Position numbers and translations under genes: made by a program. A DNA stretch of 15,412 nucleotides. It comes from Muricomes sp. (GTDB lineage Bacteria > Bacillota > Clostridia > Lachnospirales > Lachnospiraceae). The stretch is taken from positions 1 to 15,412 of the forward strand of contig JAHHTM010000013.1 in the NCBI GenBank assembly GCA_020024675.1, in the 5' to 3' direction. Below are positions 1-8,647 of the stretch, piece by piece (position 1 is the first letter of the stretch; each line of letters begins with the position of its first letter). Under the pieces are notes generated by a model. That model saw only the letters and a list, made by a program, of their open reading frames with translations. It did not search any database and was not told where the DNA came from.

Positions 1-1
1 T

Positions 2-718
2 GTTGTAAAATACATTATTCTGTCAAAATTTAAATGTTTTAAGGCTGTTTATATTTTAAATGATCGTTTATCTTGTAAATTGCTTAATAGGATATATTCT
101 ACTGACAAGTTTAAATGCCTTCCAGATCCTTTTGTACCTATTACTTATAAGGGAATTGATAAAATACATAGATCAATGTTGGGGATAAACAAAAGTGAAG
201 CTGTTTATTTGCATATTGGAGATATGAGAAGGAGAAAAGGGACACTTGAAATCTTAGATTCGATTAAATATTTAGATCATAATGTATCAGTAAATACATG
301 CTTTATTTTTGCTGGTAGAATATCTGATGAAATAAAGAGTGATTTTTATAAAAAATATGATGAATGTAAGAGTGATGTCCATATTATAGTTTATGATCAA
401 TTTTGTGAATACGCTTTTTTTGCATCATTGTGTTTAATATCGGATTATTTATTAATTCCTTATAAGTTTGTGGGTCAAAGCAGTGGAATGGCCGGATATG
501 CTTCTCTTTTTAAAATACCTTTAATTGGACCTAATAAAGGATTAATTGGAAAACTAATAACTAAATATAAATTGGGATATGCTCTTTCTGATGTAGATGC
601 TTTGGGAATTGCTAATTTTATTAACGATGATAAAAAAGATCGATTTACCGTTTCTGATCTTTATTTGAAAGAAAATAATGTAGATTCATTTATCTCGGCA
701 ATTGGAGGGAATTTTTAG
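2..718 (+). CDS. Glycosyltransferase, GT4-like (5' end outside window)
   Basis: The reading frame is open from base 2, so the gene starts upstream of the window; a TTG at 80 is an internal codon, not a believable start. About 238 residues are visible. The conserved part fits the C-terminal half of a GT-B (GT4-like) glycosyltransferase: a CLPDPF segment, then a Rossmann-type stretch beginning AVYLHIGDMRRRKGTLEIL, then a sugar-nucleotide-binding region containing SSGMAGYASLFKIPLIGP. Family members transfer a sugar from a nucleotide donor to a lipid-linked oligosaccharide at the cytoplasmic face of the inner membrane. The polymerase gene starts 4 bases after the stop, so the two are probably co-transcribed. 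Donor and acceptor cannot be told from the sequence. The general family call is fairly safe, the GT4 assignment less so. Confidence 0.75.
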   Translation, partial: VVKYIILSKFKCFKAVYILNDRLSCKLLNRIYSTDKFKCLPDPFVPITYKGIDKIHRSMLGINKSEAVYLHIGDMRRRKGTLEILDSIKYLDHNVSVNTCFIFAGRISDEIKSDFYKKYDECKSDVHIIVYDQFCEYAFFASLCLISDYLLIPYKFVGQSSGMAGYASLFKIPLIGPNKGLIGKLITKYKLGYALSDVDALGIANFINDDKKDRFTVSDLYLKENNVDSFISAIGGNF

Positions 719-722
719 TTAG

Positions 723-1823
723 ATGTATATATTTTCTGTTTTTGATTTATTGCCTTATATTTTTTTGATACTATTCTGCTATTTGCTTGTGGTGTCTAAA
801 AGAATAAAAAATATATCAAATGCCTATGTTATATATTGTATTTTACTGTTCTTTGCTTCTATAAGATATGGTATAGGATATGACTATTTTTCATACAAAG
901 GAAGTATTGATTTCGATCAGCCGCAATATGTATATGAGAGGTTAGAGCCATTTAGTCGTTTGCTGATTAATGTATCTAAATTCTTTGATTCTTCAAATTT
1001 GTATTTCTTTTTGTATTCCATTTTAATATTGTATCCTATATATTATGTTGTAAAAAGAAATTCTTCTTCCCCTTCGTTGTCATTATTCATCTATTTGCTT
1101 TTTCCTAGTTTCTTTATTGATTCAATGGGGATTATTAGAAATGCTCTTGCTTTTTCTATGGTTTTTGTTGCTTATCATTATCTCATCAGGAAAAAGTTTC
1201 TGTGGTATTTTATATTTTGTGTGTTTGCGGGTTTGTGTCATAACTCTGGTTATATAAGTTTTATTCTTTTTCCTATATATATTTTTTCTAGAGGTAAGAT
1301 GTGCAATCTTCTTTTTTGTGTTTTATGCTATTTTATAGGAGGTTATGTTGATACCATCATTAGCATTTTTCCATCTTCTGCTTTCCTGAATGCCTTGGTG
1401 GGATATATAAATCAAGCTAAAGAAGTTGGCTCAATGAAATATTTAGTTCTGCTAATAGGGGGCATTAATTTTATCTATTGGGATAGATTGGTGAAAGTCA
1501 GAAGTGAAAATGTTTATATATTGAATTTAATCAGTGTAGGTCTTTGTTTCTTTTTCTTGTTTATTTTAGATGATACATTGAGTTATAGATTGTCTAACTA
1601 TTTTTTATTATTTATAATTCTGCTATTTCCAGACTATATGCTTGTGTTTAAGAAAAGATACAAAAAAATAGTACAAGCTATGATTATCATGTTTTTCTTG
1701 AGCGTATTAAGTGTTTCTTTTTATATTAACATATCTGGATATCTTAAGGGGTATACAGAAAAGATGAATATGTTACCTTATCAAACAGTGTTTTATCATG
1801 AAAAATACTCAAACTATTATTAG
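723..1823 (+). CDS. EpsG/Wzy-type polysaccharide polymerase, integral membrane
   Basis: This 366-residue protein is almost entirely hydrophobic, with about ten likely membrane segments and short charged loops. Near residues 48-55 it has the arginine-rich first-loop signature RYGIGYDY, typical of the EpsG family of O-antigen/exopolysaccharide polymerases. Such proteins join lipid-linked repeat units into a polymer at the periplasmic side of the inner membrane. It is the only polymerase-like gene in the window, so it is probably the Wzy of this locus. The ATG at 723 lies 4 bases after the upstream stop. Its last 26 bases overlap the next glycosyltransferase gene in another frame, which suggests translational coupling. 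The linkage formed cannot be predicted. Confidence 0.85.
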   Translation: MYIFSVFDLLPYIFLILFCYLLVVSKRIKNISNAYVIYCILLFFASIRYGIGYDYFSYKGSIDFDQPQYVYERLEPFSRLLINVSKFFDSSNLYFFLYSILILYPIYYVVKRNSSSPSLSLFIYLLFPSFFIDSMGIIRNALAFSMVFVAYHYLIRKKFLWYFIFCVFAGLCHNSGYISFILFPIYIFSRGKMCNLLFCVLCYFIGGYVDTIISIFPSSAFLNALVGYINQAKEVGSMKYLVLLIGGINFIYWDRLVKVRSENVYILNLISVGLCFFFLFILDDTLSYRLSNYFLLFIILLFPDYMLVFKKRYKKIVQAMIIMFFLSVLSVSFYINISGYLKGYTEKMNMLPYQTVFYHEKYSNYY

Positions 1824-2610
1824 TGTTATTATTCCAACTTATATGCCTCAAGATTATTTGTGGGAATGTTTGGAAGCACTTTATAAGCAGAGTTTGGCAA
1901 AGGAATATTATGAAGTCATTTTGGTGTTGAATGGTGAAAAAGAGCCATATTATCAATCTATTGTAGAATTTGTAAACAGCAATGCGGTAGATCTAAAATG
2001 TTCGATTATTTATACGGAGTTGATGGGGGTGTCTAACGCTAGGAATATTGGAATTGATTCTTCTGCTGGAAGTTACTGCTGTTTTGTCGATGATGATGAT
2101 CTTGTTAGTCCTAATTACTTGGCTAATTTATTGGCAAAAGCGGATGAGCAATCGTTGGTTGTATCTGATGTTCGTACGTTTACGAATGGATTAGAAAATC
2201 TTGGATATGATTATTTATCAAAGGCCTTTAGAGAGACTCTGGAAGATAACATTTTTGCTAGGCGAAGTTTTTTGTCGTCTTCTTGTGGGAAATTGATTCA
2301 CCGTAAAATGATTGCGGATAGAAGATTCTGTTTAAAGTTGAAAAATAGTGAGGATTCTGTATTTATGTATAAGATCAGCGATCGTATTTCTAGGATTGTG
2401 TTAGCAGATGTAGATACCATTTATTATAGGAGAATTCGTCCTAGCTCTGCCAGTAGAAGAAAACAGGGATTATTTGAAAAGCTAAGGAATGCCTTATTGA
2501 GTACCAATGCCAACATTTTCACATATCTGCAAAATCCTTTTAAGTATAATTTTACATTGCTATTGTCAAGAATTGCTGCTACAATAGTACGTACACGTTG
2601 GATTAATTAG
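1798..2610 (+). CDS. Glycosyltransferase family 2 (GT-A fold)
   Basis: This 270-residue protein opens with the GT2 nucleotide-binding strand (ISVIIPTYMPQDYLWECL). It then has the SNARNIGI segment and a DDDD acidic cluster at residues 98-101, matching the metal- and nucleotide-sugar-binding DxD motif. An ED pair in KNSEDSVFMYK fits the position of the catalytic base in this family. The C-terminal 60 residues are basic and hydrophobic and may touch the membrane. It probably adds one sugar of the repeat unit. The ATG at 1798 lies inside the end of the polymerase gene (26-base overlap), and ugd follows after 20 bases. Donor and linkage are unknown. Confidence 0.88.
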   Translation: MKNTQTIISVIIPTYMPQDYLWECLEALYKQSLAKEYYEVILVLNGEKEPYYQSIVEFVNSNAVDLKCSIIYTELMGVSNARNIGIDSSAGSYCCFVDDDDLVSPNYLANLLAKADEQSLVVSDVRTFTNGLENLGYDYLSKAFRETLEDNIFARRSFLSSSCGKLIHRKMIADRRFCLKLKNSEDSVFMYKISDRISRIVLADVDTIYYRRIRPSSASRRKQGLFEKLRNALLSTNANIFTYLQNPFKYNFTLLLSRIAATIVRTRWIN

Positions 2611-2630
2611 TTGAAAAAATATTATAAGTT

Positions 2631-3938
2631 ATGAATATAGCGATAGTTGGAACTGGATATGTTGGTTTGGTTTCTGGAACTTGTTTTGCTGAGTTGGGAG
2701 CCAACGTCGTGTGTGTGGATGTGGATGTTAGAAAGGTTGATAATCTGATAAATGGGAAAATACCTATTTATGAACCAGGTTTAGAGACCATGGTGCTACG
2801 TAACATGAAGGCCGGACGTTTGCATTTTACTACTGATTTAGTTTCTGTTCTTGATGAGGTTGAAATTGTATTTAGTGCTGTTGGGACTCCTCCAGATGAA
2901 GATGGTAGTGCAGATTTACGTTATGTGCTTAATGTGGCTAAAACCATAGGAGAAAATATGAAAAAATATTTGCTCGTAGTGACTAAAAGTACGGTTCCTG
3001 TGGGTACTGCACAATTGATAAAAGCGACTATTCAGAAAGAATTGGATAAACGAAAAGTGGATGTTAGTTTTGATGTAGCCTCTAATCCTGAATTTTTAAA
3101 AGAGGGGAATGCTATTGAGGATTTTATGAAACCAGACCGGGTTGTGATAGGTATAGATTCTGAAAAGGCTAAAATGTTAATGACACGATTATATCAACCA
3201 ATGTTTCTGAATAATTTTCGTGTAATATTTATGGATATTCCTTCTGCTGAGATGACAAAGTATGCTGCTAATTCAATGTTAGCAACGAGAATAAGTTTTA
3301 TGAATGATATAGCCAATTTATGTGGGTTGGTCGGTGCTGATGTGAACATGGTGCGCAAGGGCATTGGATCTGATAGCCGTATTGGTAGCAAGTTTCTTTA
3401 TTCAGGTTGTGGATATGGAGGTTCTTGTTTTCCAAAAGATGTTAAGGCCTTGATTAAAACAGGATTGGCTGTTGGGTATGATATGAAGGTATTAAATGCT
3501 GTTGAAGAAGTTAATGAAGCGCAAAAACATGTCCTTTTTAAGAAATTTGACACTTATTTCAGTGGCAATATAAAGGGGAAGAAAATAGCGATTTGGGGAT
3601 TAGCATTTAAGCCGGAAACAGATGATATGCGAGAATCTCCAGCCTTAGTCTTAATTGAAAGTTTGTTAAATGCAGGTTGTGTAGTTCGGGTTTATGATCC
3701 TGTTGCGATGGAAGAGTGTAGGCGTAGGATAGGAGGTGTTGTAGAGTATTCTGCGAATATGTATGATGCTGTAATTGATGCGGAAGTGATTTTTCATGTT
3801 ACAGAATGGAAAGAGTTTAGAATGCCAAGTTGGAAGGTGATAAAGAAGGCGATGAGGGCAAACCCGGTTTTGATAGACGGCAGAAATGTTTATAGCGGTT
3901 CTGATTTAGAGGGCATTAATTATTTGAAGATTGGATGA
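2631..3938 (+). CDS. ugd: UDP-glucose 6-dehydrogenase
   Basis: The 435-residue product has the usual length and full motif set of UDP-glucose/GDP-mannose dehydrogenases. The NAD-binding GTGYVG lies at residues 7-12, followed by VGTPPDEDGSADL, STVPVGT, NPEFLKEGNAIEDF and the active-site GGSCFPKD with catalytic Cys266. The C-terminal UDP-binding domain carries WGLAFKPETDDMRESPA. The enzyme oxidises UDP-glucose to UDP-glucuronate with two NAD+, so the polysaccharide probably contains glucuronic acid or a sugar made from it. The active-site motif favours UDP-glucose over UDP-ManNAc. It starts 20 bases after the upstream glycosyltransferase, and its stop lies 1 base before the next ATG. Confidence 0.95.
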   Translation: MNIAIVGTGYVGLVSGTCFAELGANVVCVDVDVRKVDNLINGKIPIYEPGLETMVLRNMKAGRLHFTTDLVSVLDEVEIVFSAVGTPPDEDGSADLRYVLNVAKTIGENMKKYLLVVTKSTVPVGTAQLIKATIQKELDKRKVDVSFDVASNPEFLKEGNAIEDFMKPDRVVIGIDSEKAKMLMTRLYQPMFLNNFRVIFMDIPSAEMTKYAANSMLATRISFMNDIANLCGLVGADVNMVRKGIGSDSRIGSKFLYSGCGYGGSCFPKDVKALIKTGLAVGYDMKVLNAVEEVNEAQKHVLFKKFDTYFSGNIKGKKIAIWGLAFKPETDDMRESPALVLIESLLNAGCVVRVYDPVAMEECRRRIGGVVEYSANMYDAVIDAEVIFHVTEWKEFRMPSWKVIKKAMRANPVLIDGRNVYSGSDLEGINYLKIG

Positions 3939-3939
3939 T

Positions 3940-4734
3940 ATGGAGAAGCAGGATTTGGTCTCTATTATTATGCCAACATATAATTCAAGTTTGTTCATAG
4001 AGAAGACTTTGGAAGCTATTGTGGCACAAACATATTTGAATTGGGAATTATTGATTACTGATGATTGCTCCATCGATGATACTGTTTTTATTATACGAAA
4101 ATATGCAAATAAGGATTTGAGAATAAAATTATTTGTATTGAGTGAAAATTCCGGACCTGCGATTGCTAGGAATGAATCTATAAAACAAGCTCAAGGAAAA
4201 TATATTGCTTTTTGTGATAGTGATGATTTGTGGGGTGAAACAAAACTGAAACAGCAAATAGACTTTATGAAAATAAATAACTATAGTTTTACACATACGG
4301 ATTTACTGTATTGTAGTTATGATGGACAGATTAGGGGGTATCGGAAGTGTAAAAGCCATGTCTCTTATAATGATTTGTTGATAAGGTCCGAGATAGTTTG
4401 CTCTTCAGTGATATATGATGCTGAATCTTTAGGAAAATTTTATATGCCTCTTATAAGGAAAAGGCAAGATTGGGCTTTATGGCTGCAGATAATAAAAAAA
4501 TCAAAACTAGCTCATTGTTTACATGAACCACTCCTGGTTTATCGTATGACACCCAATTCGGTGTCTTCTAAAAAGATAGACTTGGTGAAGTATAACTGGC
4601 AAGTATATAGAGAAATAGAAGGCTTCTCTTTATTTAAAAGTTTTTTTCTTTTTTCATTTTTCTATATGCCATTTTATTTACTTCAAAAAATGAAAAAATA
4701 CCTATTTATGAGAAGGAAACATATAAGATATTAG
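3940..4734 (+). CDS. Glycosyltransferase family 2 (WcaA-like)
   Basis: I chose the ATG at 3940, one base after the ugd stop; a TTG at 3931 in the same frame would overlap ugd by 8 bases and is less likely. The 264-residue product begins with a typical GT2 domain: VSIIMPTYNSSLFIEKTL, the WELLITDDCSIDDT strand, GPAIARNESI and the DSDD metal-binding motif at residues 93-96. KRQDWALWL fits the acceptor/catalytic region. YRMTPNSVSSKK near the C terminus is common in WcaA-type enzymes. A hydrophobic tail (FFLFSFFYMPFYLLQ) may anchor it to the inner membrane. It should add one sugar to the growing repeat unit; specificity is not predictable. Confidence 0.88.
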   Translation: MEKQDLVSIIMPTYNSSLFIEKTLEAIVAQTYLNWELLITDDCSIDDTVFIIRKYANKDLRIKLFVLSENSGPAIARNESIKQAQGKYIAFCDSDDLWGETKLKQQIDFMKINNYSFTHTDLLYCSYDGQIRGYRKCKSHVSYNDLLIRSEIVCSSVIYDAESLGKFYMPLIRKRQDWALWLQIIKKSKLAHCLHEPLLVYRMTPNSVSSKKIDLVKYNWQVYREIEGFSLFKSFFLFSFFYMPFYLLQKMKKYLFMRRKHIRY

Positions 4735-4765
4735 TTGATTTATTTAATATATTAAAACATTGAAT

Positions 4766-5923
4766 ATGAAAAGGATACTACTGCTGGACGGGTATTTTGT
4801 TCAAGCATATTCTGTTTCTAAGAGTTTGCGGTTATCTGGATTTGAAGTAACTTTACTTACTTCTGAAGTAGTTTCGTATGGTTTTTTTAGCAGATATCCA
4901 CATAAAAGGATTTTATCTCCTAAATCTGATGATGTGAAATTTAATTCTTTTCTCATTAAATTATTGGAAAAAGAACATTATGATGTTATTATCCCATTAT
5001 GTAATGAAGGAGCTGAATATCTAAGTAAACATTATGTTGAGTTAAAAAAATATGGTGTTGCTTTGGCGGTGATGCCATGGGATGTATTTGAGAAAGCTCA
5101 TAATAAAGAAAAGCTAATGGAAGTTTGTAAAATACATGGACTTCCTCATCCTAGGACAATGAAACTTTCTCGAGAGAATATAAGTGCTGCTGTAGATTAT
5201 GTAGGTTTTCCAGCATTGATTAAGCCTAATTTTTCTGTTGGAGCAAGAGGGATAACTATGGTGAGAAATGTTTCAGAATTGCAAAAAAAATATGAGACGA
5301 TACTATTGGAATACGGTAATTCTACTTTGCAGGAATTTGTAAAAAGTTCGGGATCATATTATAACGTTATGCTTTATAGGACAAGAGAAGGGACTGTAAA
5401 AGCATATACAATAATCGAAATAAAGAGGTTTTTCCCAATAAAAGGTGGATCCAGTTGTTTTTGTGTCACAATTGAAAATCAGGATTTATTGAAAATCTGT
5501 TCAGAGACTTTGGAAGTATTGCATTGGGAGGGATTTGCTGATTTTGACGTCATGCAAGATGATGATACAGGTGAATATCGGATTTTAGAAATAAATCCGA
5601 GAATTCCTGCTAGTATTGAAGCTGCATTTGTTTCTGGTATAAACTTTCCAGAATTGATAGTTAGTGATTTATTGGGTTTAGAACTCAAACAGTATACGTA
5701 TACTCCTGGTAAAATGCTTCGTTTTTTAGTATTGGATTTTATGTGGTTTGTTACTTCTCCTAAGCGATTTAGCTTTCGTCCTTCTTTTTTTCACTTTGTA
5801 GACAAAGGTCTTTATTATCAGGATGCAAGCCTAAAAGATCCGTTACTTCTTTTGATTGGTCTTATAACAGGATTGAGAAGAATATTTAATATTAAGTATC
5901 TGAGATCGAAATTTTGTTCATGA
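4766..5923 (+). CDS. ATP-grasp ligase of the polysaccharide locus
   Basis: The start is taken as the ATG at 4766 (MKRILLLDGYFVQAYS); the TTG two codons earlier is weaker. The 385-residue protein has an N-terminal Rossmann-like preATP-grasp domain, then the ATP-binding segments GFPALIKPNFSVGARGI and STLQEFVK. The Mg-binding end of the fold is E275-I-N277-P-R279, after the strand GFADFDVMQDDDTGEYRI. ATP-grasp enzymes make an acyl-phosphate from a carboxylate and pass it to an amine or other nucleophile. In a capsule cluster it may join an amino acid or another acid to a sugar; the partner is unknown. A hydrophobic C-terminal stretch (about residues 359-375) may sit on the membrane. It is 31 bases from the previous gene and about 70 from the next. 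Confidence 0.85.
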   Translation: MKRILLLDGYFVQAYSVSKSLRLSGFEVTLLTSEVVSYGFFSRYPHKRILSPKSDDVKFNSFLIKLLEKEHYDVIIPLCNEGAEYLSKHYVELKKYGVALAVMPWDVFEKAHNKEKLMEVCKIHGLPHPRTMKLSRENISAAVDYVGFPALIKPNFSVGARGITMVRNVSELQKKYETILLEYGNSTLQEFVKSSGSYYNVMLYRTREGTVKAYTIIEIKRFFPIKGGSSCFCVTIENQDLLKICSETLEVLHWEGFADFDVMQDDDTGEYRILEINPRIPASIEAAFVSGINFPELIVSDLLGLELKQYTYTPGKMLRFLVLDFMWFVTSPKRFSFRPSFFHFVDKGLYYQDASLKDPLLLLIGLITGLRRIFNIKYLRSKFCS

Positions 5924-5994
5924 CATGCGTTGTTTTTGATTTTTAGGGATTGAAGTTGGAAATATAATTGTGACTTCTCATATTTTTTATATAT

Positions 5995-6834
5995 ATGAAT
6001 ATACTTACGTTTGATATCGAAGAGTGGTATCATTTTGATATCTTTTCTAAAGAAAAAACATGGCTTGATTATCCTCCGAGAATTAATTTATATCTTCCTC
6101 AAGTTCTTGATTCCTTAGATGAAAAGGGTATAAAAGCAACTTTCTTCTGTTTAGGATGGATTGCGAGAATATACCCTAATGTGGTGAGGGAGATTTGTGA
6201 TAGAGGTCATGAAATAGCTTGTCATACGGATAAGCATCTATTTGTTTGTAATATGACCCCTGAAATATTTAGAGATGATTTAAAAATAGCAATAAATTCT
6301 CTTGAAAATATAACTGGTAAAAAAGTAAAATCTTTTCGAGCACCCGCTTTTACTATAACAGAAAGTTCTAAATGGGCCTTTGAAGTACTTTCTGAATTTG
6401 GAATAGAAAATGATTGTTCTATTTTTCCTGCATCTAGAAGTTATGGCGGATTTCCTTCTTTTAAAAGGGCCATGCCTAGTATAATTTCATATAATGGTAT
6501 TAATATTAGAGAGTTTCCTATTAATACAAGTAGATTTATGGGACAATATTTCGTTTATTCTGGAGGAGGGTATTTTAGGCTATTTCCTTATTGGCTTATT
6601 AAGCTATTACTTTCAAGAGCCGACTATGCGATGACATATCTTCATATGAGAGATTTTGATTATCAACAACCTAGATTTCATTATTTTACTTTAGAAAGAA
6701 CATTCAAATCATATTATGGACTTAAAAACGCTTATTCAAAGTTTCAACATCTGATTGAGGACTTTGAATGGATAAATGTCGAAAAAGCAACCCATGTTAT
6801 AGATTGGACTAAGGTGCCTATTATTAAATTGTGA
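5995..6834 (+). CDS. Polysaccharide deacetylase family protein (NodB domain)
   Basis: This 279-residue protein has the NodB/carbohydrate-esterase 4 layout. Asp7 in TFDIEEW is the expected catalytic base. The metal-binding H-x3-H is HTDKH (His77, His81). SFRAPAFT (Arg115, Pro117) is motif 3. The FDIEEWYH opening resembles the deacetylases of exosortase-type polysaccharide clusters. There is no signal peptide, because the catalytic strand starts at residue 3, so it probably works in the cytoplasm on a nucleotide- or lipid-linked sugar and not on exported polymer. It would remove an N- or O-acetyl group. The neighbouring ATP-grasp gene could act on the exposed amine, but this is inference. The leader of about 70 bases before the ATG is AT-rich. 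Confidence 0.85.
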   Translation: MNILTFDIEEWYHFDIFSKEKTWLDYPPRINLYLPQVLDSLDEKGIKATFFCLGWIARIYPNVVREICDRGHEIACHTDKHLFVCNMTPEIFRDDLKIAINSLENITGKKVKSFRAPAFTITESSKWAFEVLSEFGIENDCSIFPASRSYGGFPSFKRAMPSIISYNGINIREFPINTSRFMGQYFVYSGGGYFRLFPYWLIKLLLSRADYAMTYLHMRDFDYQQPRFHYFTLERTFKSYYGLKNAYSKFQHLIEDFEWINVEKATHVIDWTKVPIIKL

Positions 6835-6909
6835 AATTTATCTTGATTTAAATCTGTAAAGTGTCCTAAAGTGGAGGTTGTGTTTGTAATTGTAAAATAT
6901 TTTATTTGA

Positions 6910-6925
6910 ATCAAATGTATTTGAT
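6910..6925. repeat. Short inverted repeat upstream of the acyltransferase remnant
   Basis: ATCAAAT and ATTTGAT form perfect 7-base arms around a 2-base centre, in the roughly 110-base gap between the deacetylase and the acyltransferase remnant. It has no T-run and is too weak to call a terminator. In DNA this AT-rich, chance is a fair explanation. Nothing else recognisable lies in the gap. Confidence 0.3.
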
Positions 6926-6947
6926 ATTCTTGTTATAGTGTTTGTTT

Positions 6948-7612
6948 ATGAAATACTTATTGAAAATATACTCTATCCATTGACTGAAAACAATATGGAT
7001 AAACTTTTTGATACTTTCTTTTTCTATTGCTTATAAATTTCCAATTATCATTTATAAGAATGTAAATATATGTGAGATACGGAGAGGGAGAATTGTTTTT
7101 TGTTCTCCTATTAAAGTTGGTTTATTACAAATTGGAAGACATGGAGTGGGTACTATTGATTTAAAAAAAACTCGTACGATGTTAGAAATCTCAGGAACAT
7201 TAATGGTATTGGGTAAGGCATCAATTGGTTCTGGAAGTAAAATTATATAGCTACAAATGCTGTTTTAACATTGGGGGATGATTTTCTAATGACGGGACGG
7301 AGTAGTATTATTTGCCAAAAAGCTATATCGGTTGGAGAGCATTGTTTGTTATCATGTGATATTCTTATAATGGATACAGATTTTCATGAGATTTTGAATC
7401 AAGAGGATGAGATTATAAATCTGCCTAAACCAATACACATAGGAACACATGTTTGGATAGGCTGTCGAACTACTATTTTAAAAGGTGTTGATATTGCGGA
7501 TAATACCATTATCGCTGCATGTTCTACGATATCTTGCAATGTTTCAAAAAGTAATGTAATATATGGTGATAATGGTAGACTACTTAAAGAGGGAGTTCGG
7601 TGGCTTAGATGA
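6948..7612 (+). pseudogene. Hexapeptide-repeat acyltransferase, broken by a nonsense codon and a frameshift
   Basis: Three pieces join into one left-handed beta-helix acyltransferase of about 220 residues. The ATG at 6948 gives MKYLLKIYSIH and then hits TGA at 6981-6983. The same frame continues with LKTIWINFLILSF, AYKFPIIIYKNVNI and MVLGKASIGSGSKI, then stops at TAG 7248-7250. The rest (ATNAVLTLGDDFLMTGRSS, then DTDFHEI and IHIGTHVWIG) is one frame away and ends at 7612. The break lies in about 7241-7249 (AATTATATA); one lost base or one extra TA would explain it. Family members put acetyl groups on polysaccharide sugars. An internal start could restore only fragments, so O-acetylation by this gene is probably lost. 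The TGA may have been a TGG (Trp) codon. Confidence 0.82.
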
Positions 7613-7738
7613 TTGGTAATCATTTGTAGTATAGTATATTAAATTGTTTTTTATATAAGTAATAAGATAAGTTTCGGAAATCTAATTTTGGATTGAAATA
7701 ATATATAGGTTGTTTTAGTGTATAATTTGACAAATCTT

Positions 7739-8634
7739 ATGAGTTTTTTATTTACTGGTGCTTCTGGTTTCTTAGGAAGCCATATACTTTCACTTTTAGA
7801 AAGAAAATATGTTATTTCAACAGTCGGACTCACTCCCAAAGATGATTATAAGGTAGATATAGCTCGGAATATTCCAGCTTTTAAAGAATCATTTGATATT
7901 GTTTTTCATGCCGCAGGAAAAGCGCATTCTGTGCCTAAAACAGAAGAAGAGAAACAGGCCTTTTTTGATGTGAACCTTCAAGGTACTAAGAATTTGTGTA
8001 CCGCTTTGGAACGAAGTGGAATTCCTAAAGTGTTTATTTTTATTAGTACCGTTGCTGTTTATGGTTGTGATTCGGGTGAGAATATCACGGAAGAATATCC
8101 TTTGAATGGAACAACTCCTTATGCTCTGAGTAAGATCAAGGCGGAGAAATATCTGGAAGAATGGTGTGCCATGCATAATGTGAAATTAAGTATACTTCGT
8201 CCTTCTTTAATTGCCGGTCCTAATCCTCCGGGAAATCTGGGAGCAATGATCCATGGGATTAAGAGTGGTAAGTATTTGAGTATTGCCGGAGGAAAAGCTC
8301 AAAAGAGCGTTTTGATGGTTCAGGATATAGCTAATCTTGTTCCTCTATTGATTGAAAAGGGAGGGATATATAATGTTTGTGACAGTTACCAGCCGAGTTT
8401 TCGTGAACTGGAGATGGTGATATGTAAGCAATTGAATAAAAAAAGACCAATATCTATTCCTTATTGTTTGCTAAAAGTATGGCTGTTTTTGGTGATTGTC
8501 TTGGGGAAAATACCCCAATAAACAGTTTAAAACTTCGTAAGATCACGCACTCTTTGACTTTTAGTAATGAAAAGGCAATGCGGGAGCTTGGATGGAAGCC
8601 TATGAATGTTCTGAAAAATTTTCGGATAGAATAA
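7739..8634 (+). pseudogene. NAD-dependent sugar epimerase/reductase (WbpV-like), 3' frameshift
   Basis: The ATG at 7739 gives MSFLFTGASGFLGSHIL with a TGASGFLG nucleotide-binding loop at residues 6-13, so this start is better than the GTG at 7718. Then follow FHAAGKAH, STVAVYG and the catalytic Y128-x3-K132 (YALSK) of extended short-chain dehydrogenases. The frame ends early at TAA 8519-8521 (260 residues). Skipping two bases at 8513-8514 continues as PINSLKLRKITHSL, TFSNEKAMRELGW and a stop at 8632-8634, giving 297 residues, the expected family C terminus. Similar enzymes next to WecA-type transferases act on UDP-4-keto-6-deoxy-GlcNAc to make the first sugar (for example UDP-QuiNAc or UDP-FucNAc). 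The catalytic part is intact, so partial activity of the short form is possible. Confidence 0.82.
8501..8518. repeat. Perfect hairpin at the epimerase frameshift
   Basis: TTGGGG (8501-8506) and CCCCAA (8513-8518) are perfect 6-base inverted arms around AAAATA. The two extra bases that break the epimerase frame lie in the CCCC of the right arm. Without them the arm would read CCAA and the hairpin would be imperfect. Confidence 0.6.
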
Positions 8635-8647
8635 GGAGGTGCTCTAA

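Noticed and set aside
80..718. TTG at 80 as the start of the first gene
   Set aside because: The frame is open back to base 2, so the gene continues outside the window.
7683..7690. TAATTTTG as a promoter for the epimerase
   Set aside because: It matches the -7 consensus but has no -33 element, and such matches are frequent in AT-rich DNA.
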